Assembly: GCF_008728515.1 (NCBI RefSeq)
Contig: NC_044976.1
Span: forward strand, 212,723,467-212,787,466
From: Papio anubis
Taxonomy: Eukaryota; Chordata; Mammalia; Primates; Cercopithecidae
Reading direction: 5' to 3'
DNA: 64,000 nucleotides
Below the pieces are notes generated by a model. The model saw only the letters and a program-made list of their open reading frames with translations. It made no database searches and was not told the DNA's origin. The position numbers and the translations under genes were made by a program. Positions 59,252 through 64,000 of the stretch are shown here, in pieces. Positions within the stretch are counted from its first letter, which is position 1, and every line of letters begins with the position of its first letter.

Positions 59252-60949
59252 GTAAGAGAGGACACAGCATAATTGCAGCAATTATAGATATGAGTAACAT
59301 TCTTTCTCAAGTTGATGTTGTTTTATTCCTAAGTTATTTATTTGTATTGTTTCTAACTAATGGGATGATCCAGTTTATACTGTTAGGAGAATTTCTTTTA
59401 TAGTTGCCTAAAATTATCACCTTTCACATGAAATGGTGAGAATACAACAGCAGGCATACACAATTCCAATCTGACAGGTCATAAATATACATTTGGATAT
59501 GTGTATCTATTACTTACAAAAGTAAAAAGAAATGTTCTAATGCACAGTTTGAACCTAAAATATACATACATAAAGTTCTTGAAAGATGCCAACTTGAATC
59601 CAATTTTAAATGAAAAAGTTTAAAATTCGTAAGATGAGATGAGTTGATATGTAAATATGTCAATCAAATTGATTGTTGGCAGAGTGAAACCAGTTTTAAC
59701 TGAGATAACCATGAATACGTTTGTTCATGAAGCCTAAATACGGTGACATTAGAAATGTTAGTGGATAAAAGCTGCGTACTTTAATTTCAGTTTGAACAGA
59801 TGTTTTATGTTATATCTTTATTGAGATGAAGTAGATACTCGAATTTTAGTTGACAACATGGTTAAAGTTTTTAGAGAGGCAGTTCTAATAGGCTGACTTT
59901 TGATTTTCTATTTTTATGTTACAGCACAGGACCTTGAAGGTTTTCATTCTTTACATTCAATGAAAGCAGGTTGTTTATTCAATGAAAATAATAAGACTGG
60001 GTTCTTAGGGTCAATAGTTTAAAATAATTGTTTTAGAATTTAGAAGGATGTTGCTCCAAATAAATTTTTTTCAAATATGTTTCTAGTTCGAGGTTTTTCA
60101 TCATATTTTCCAACATATTTTCTCTTTTGAGCCAATGAAGTCTTTACAACAAATGATGCAAAGACAATTGGGAAAAGTATTGAAAACAAAAGTGATAATG
60201 AAGATTAGTACAAAAAGCTTTTCAAGTCATAACTGAAATCCTTAGTACTAAATTAAAATCTTGGCAACCAAAGTAAAATTCTGCATTTGAACCACTATAT
60301 TTGGTGTTGTGGTAATGGGTTTTAAATTTTCAGAAGACTTTTAATTATTAACATGTGCAAATAATGAAACATTTTATTTCATCCAGTTGGGGGCGTGCCT
60401 GATAGTGGAATGGAAAATGCTTTCTATCAGGGACTGAAGGCCTAGGTCTACTGAGTTTATCACAGATAACTTTTCTTTCCTAATATATTGTAATTTTTTT
60501 AAAGGAATCATATTGGCATACTTTTGGTCTTTTGTATTATTTGAGAGCATTTTGACAGCATAATATTTTGGACTAACTGGAAAAATACGTCAGGAAAGAG
60601 TCTCAGTTATTTAAAATTCCATTATAATTTTCTAGAGGAAGAAAAACCCATCAGGAACAATAAGAGTATAATATCACTTGTAAAGGAATAACTTGTTTAG
60701 AAGCATTTGCAATAGTAGAAGTAGTTGCAGTATTAAATCTCATTTTAATTAATCCGTGATGGTATGGAGGCTAAAGTTGCCGGATTTACAAGGAGCAGTT
60801 TTCATTTGTAAACATTTTCTGATAATAGTAGTTTTCTGACAATAGCAGTTTTCATAATGACATTTAGTGGGTTGTTTTTAGATAGAGACTGCCTTTTTAG
60901 GAGAGTCACAGCTTTAGGAATAAGACCTCTGAACAGTTACAAGATGTTT

Positions 60950-60972
60950 GTGATGTGATGTGATGTGATGTG
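60950..60972 (+). repeat. (GTGAT)n microsatellite
   Basis: About four tandem copies of a gtgat pentamer, 130 bp before the miR-4677 hairpin. Confidence 0.85.
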
Positions 60973-61099
60973 CTTGTTACCGTTTTTTTCCCGACAGAAT
61001 GTGAGGAAATCTTATAGGTCCTCTTTTAACTATTTTGTATTGAACAGACAGTTTCAGAAAAGAAAGTAGTGGTGTCTCATTCCATGGATGATTTGGAGG

Positions 61100-61178
61100 A
61101 GCAAAGCAGCAATTGTTCTTTGGTCTTTCAGCCATGACCTGACCTTCTGTCTGTGAGACCAAAGAACTACTTTGCTTG
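61100..61178 (+). ncRNA. MIR4677: pre-miRNA hairpin, miR-4677 homolog
   Basis: An imperfect hairpin lies in SDCCAG8 intron 12, same strand as the gene. Bases 61116-61126 (ttctttggtct) pair with 61156-61166, and 61100-61106 pair with 61170-61176, separated by an asymmetric internal loop. The apical loop is about 29 nt. The 5' arm 61113-61134 begins ttgttctttggtctttcagc and the 3' arm 61150-61171 begins tctgtgagaccaaagaacta. These match the mature miR-4677-5p and -3p sequences as I remember them, and human MIR4677 is known to lie within SDCCAG8. Being intronic and sense, it is expected to be released from the host transcript by Drosha. Identification rests on recall of the mature sequences plus the visible stem. 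Confidence 0.88.
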
Positions 61179-61839
61179 GCCACCATCTGCACTCAAGAGA
61201 GAAATTTACATTTAACTTTTAAAAGCGGGGCATGTTGAGCATTTATCTGAAATGCCTACAATAATAGAAAGTAGATTAAATGTTGAAGTGTTGTGCATCT
61301 TACAATTCCGCATCACAAGCAGGCTATCTGTAGGTTTGCAAACAAGGTGTTCTTCATAATATAGTCATTTTATTCATGTTTTAGTTCATCTGACCACTTG
61401 ATACATTTTTTAAGTAGGTGGGAAACTGTGAGATTGGAATGTGTGAGAACAAGAGCCTTTTTGATGTATACAAAATGGGGCAAATGGTTGACCACCAAAA
61501 TAATTTTCCTTGTGACCTGAGCCTTGGCTCTGGCATAATTAGAAGGAAAGGTTAGGAGAGTAACAATGGCAGCCTCTTCCACCCACTTTCTTCTTTTCTT
61601 CGTTATATTGTGTCAGGAACCGATGGGCGGATTATCCTTCCCATCAACTCCTTTGTATCTCTTCAGCTTAGATAATTCCTGTCAGCCTCAGAGGATGCTT
61701 CTTGCACCAGAAAAAAAAAAGGCATTTGGTATGAAGGAGAATGTGAAATATGCACTGTGATTTTTATTAGAAAATTTTTTAGGCAATGGTTATACACATA
61801 CTCAATCAGGGGAATTTAAAAGCATATATGAGGGTACAG

Positions 61840-62290
61840 GGAATATTGTAATGGGTCCTCACATTTCCATCACCTACACTCATCATTTTTCCAATCCTCT
61901 TCCACAATCCTATTCCATCTATCTTACTTTTTTTCTCTCCACTTCTGTCCTCATCATCACCTTCATCTTCTTTGTCGTGTTTTTTCTGTTCCACCTTCTC
62001 GTCTTCATCTTCTTCCTCTTCGTTTCTGTCTTCTTCCTCTACCTCTTTTTCTTCTTTTGCAGAAGTATTTTAAATGGATCTCAGACCTTATGTTATTGTA
62101 CTCATAAATACCCATGTGGATCTATGAAGGATATTTTTACATACTATGTCATTATCATACCTACCAATCTTAACAATACTTCTTTAATATCAAATAACAC
62201 CCAGCCTATATTCACATTTCTTTGTCTCAAAAATGTTTCTTTTACAGTTGGTTTATTCAAATTAGGAAAACAAGTATGTTTTTGTGTGTT
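61840..62290 (-). mobile_element. Old L1M 3' fragment with pyrimidine-rich insert
   Basis: Reversed L1M text (tcacatttccatcacctaca; gcagaagtattttaaatgga; cttttacagttggtttattc) surrounds about 140 bp of almost pure pyrimidine rich in ttc and ctt triplets (61922-62060). The 148-codon frame at 61851-62297 is the product of this tract. Confidence 0.6.
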
Positions 62291-62929
62291 AGAATGATCT
62301 GGTGTTACCCTTTTTAATAGGAAATAAACAGAACTCTTAGTAAAATTTCATCTTTCTTTGTTGTTGTCTGTTACATTTTGTACATAATATTTTGTGCTTT
62401 ATTTTTATAAAATGGCTCATTATCATTCTAAAGAGGCATAAATTAATCCTACAGCAAACTATTTGAAGGAAATGGCTACCACGCAGCATTCCTGATAATC
62501 ACATCCCAAAAGGAGCTTCCTAGCATCTGAAACCCCAAATTCATCATTAATTTCAGAGCCTTGTATTTAAGATTTGGAAATGTTGCAGGAAGCGCTAACG
62601 TTGCACGGATGAGCTGACCTGAAATCAGTGATGCATACATAGAGTTTTTTGTCAACTTCCCTTTTGGTAAATGAATCTCAGAAAATGATTCTTTATAGCC
62701 CCTAACCTTTGATTAGGACCCAGTGCAAAGTGAAAATACAGGACCCTTTTGTTCAGAAAGCAGGAAAGACGTGATAGTAAAAAGAACTAAAATATAAAAT
62801 ATTTTCCTTTCTTCTTCAGTCTGTCTGTCCTTGCCCCTCCTCCCTCACCAACCCAGGCTGGACATGCCTCTTTTTATTTGCTATTTGATGTTAGGCTTCT
62901 TCAGCATGGGGATGATAGTTATGGGGGAG

Positions 62930-63440
62930 TGCAGACCCCACAGGTGCCCGTGACGGGCTGTGCACATGTGGCCTGTCAGCTTCCGGGTTCTTCTTTCCTC
63001 TAGCCACAGGATCTACACTATGTCCCAGCATAGAGCAGGGGGTCATTCTCCCCCCGCCGCCCCCGCAAGGAAGTCAGACAGGTGACCCCTGAGAGACCGC
63101 AGTCTCCATACTGCAACACATTTGCTGTCTGCATCAGGGATGGGTAAGAGGCTCTGCACAGAATCCACTGAGTGTGCTGTGGTACTGCCAGCTTGGGGCG
63201 GGAATTCTTACCTCCCTGTCCGGCTCTAAGATGCCAGGGATGGGCACACTTGACTCAGTCCTCTCTAAACACACATTCAGGATTCTGCCAGGGGCAAAAG
63301 ACACAGCAGAACACACACCTCCCCCAGTGACATGCCCTGGTCCCACCCTGGGTGGAGGACCCCACCCCAGCAGCAGGGCAGGGCGGGATAAAGGAAGCTG
63401 GAGAGGAGTATATTTCTGAGAGCTGCCTAGGGCTGCACTG
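62930..63440 (+). other. Unassigned GC-rich patch
   Basis: A sharply GC-richer stretch with C-runs (ccccccgccgcccccgc at 63050), GGGCGGGATAAAG near 63383 and a 122-codon minus-strand open frame (63134-63502). I recognise no repeat or gene. It could be a regulatory element or an unrecognised repeat. Confidence 0.3.
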
Positions 63441-63523
63441 AGGCAGTGGAAAGATGAGACCAGATATAGGAGTTCAGTCTCCATTGTTCCATCAGAGTAC
63501 ACCTACAAAACACAATTCTAGGG

Positions 63524-63830
63524 GGGCAGTGGCTCACACCTGTAATCCCAGCACTTTGGGAGGCCGAGGTGGGCGGCTCACCCGAGGTCGGGAGTTTGAG
63601 ACCAGCCTGACCAACATGGAGAAACCCTGTCTCTACTAAAAATACAAAAAAAAAAAAAAAAAATTAGCTGGGCATGATGGTGCATGCCTGTAATCCCAGC
63701 TACTCAGGAGGGTGAGGCAGGAGAATCGCTTGAACCTGGAGGCAGAGGTTGCGGTGAGCCGAGATCGTGCCATTGCACTCCAGCCTGGGCAACAAGAGTC
63801 AAACTCTGTTTCAGAAAACAAAGACAAAAA
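63524..63830 (+). mobile_element. Alu
   Basis: Sense Alu, slightly altered at its 5' end (ggggggcagtggctcac), with a long A run between the arms and target duplication acaaaacacaattcta / aaaacacaattcta at each end. Confidence 0.94.
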
Positions 63831-64000
63831 AAAACACAATTCTAAGATAAAATTGCTGATAATTTCAAGACATTGACCACAGAGTGTTAAACTGCAAGTC
63901 TAAGCGCCCTTTGAAACAGCACGTGCCCAAGAAACTGCCATGACCAGGGGGTTGGGCAAATGGAGATTTTGCATACTAATATATGTGTATATACTCCACT

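Larger units (their letters stand above)
59252..64000 (+). other. SDCCAG8 intron 12 (5' part)
   Basis: It holds the miR-4677 hairpin (61100-61178), an L1M remnant with a pyrimidine tract, an unassigned GC-rich patch (62930-63440) and an Alu. 59255-60940 and 61180-61840 contain nothing I can name. Exon 13 is not in the window. Confidence 0.85.

Noticed and set aside
61851..62297. 148-codon frame with Phe/Leu/Ile-rich hydrophobic stretches resembling a membrane protein
   Set aside because: The hydrophobic look comes from a pyrimidine-rich tract inside an L1M remnant.
63134..63502. 122-codon minus-strand frame as an antisense gene
   Set aside because: It has no recognisable domain, no splice or promoter support, and high GC alone makes long frames likely.

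Overview
The window is primate nuclear DNA from the middle of one large gene on the + strand, SDCCAG8 (also CCCAP, NPHP10, BBS16), a coiled-coil protein of the centrosome and ciliary base. Seven coding exons are recognisable from their protein sequence, splice sites and reading phase. They match exons 6-12 of the human gene as I remember it (about codons 183-491 of 713). There is no start codon, stop codon, promoter or polyadenylation site of the gene here: both ends of the window lie in introns 5 and 12. Dense Alu and L1 content marks a primate. Two AluY copies (49783-50085 and 56709-57024) carry variants I associate with Old World monkeys, and the protein differs from remembered human SDCCAG8 at about a dozen sites, so a cercopithecid (macaque-like) source is most likely.

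Layout: intron 5 (1-5039) holds an old ERVL-type LTR, a MIR, an L2, a second probable LTR, and a 1.36-kb processed retrocopy with a 14-bp target-site duplication. Exon 6 is 5040-5168. Intron 6 (5169-16677) holds L1M, L2 and Alu sequence and a complete but dead Tigger1 DNA transposon inserted in an L2. Exon 7 is 16678-16742, intron 7 is Alu-rich, and exon 8 is 19981-20169. Intron 8 (20170-30558) holds L2, MIR, Alu and L1 sequence, including an inverted pair of L1 3' ends just before exon 9 (30559-30697). Exon 9 ends in a GC donor rather than GT. Intron 9 (30698-44072) is a patchwork of L2, L1, Alu, MaLR LTR, MER5A and MIR. Exon 10 is 44073-44225. Intron 10 (44226-55637) contains a 1.1-kb minisatellite of about 43 copies of a 26-bp unit that grew out of an L2 fragment, and a heavily nested L1 with a templated insertion. 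Exon 11 is 55638-55772, exon 12 is 59135-59251, and intron 12 (59252 onward) contains the hairpin of microRNA miR-4677.

The exons and the miRNA share one + strand transcript; the miRNA should be processed from intron 12. Everything else is intronic, mostly mobile-element sequence. No new multi-gene system is visible. The least expected items are the L2-seeded minisatellite, the GC-AG intron, the templated duplication inside an L1, and the unidentified retrocopy. Repeat family names and edges come from reading against remembered consensus sequences and are approximate unless a target-site duplication is given.
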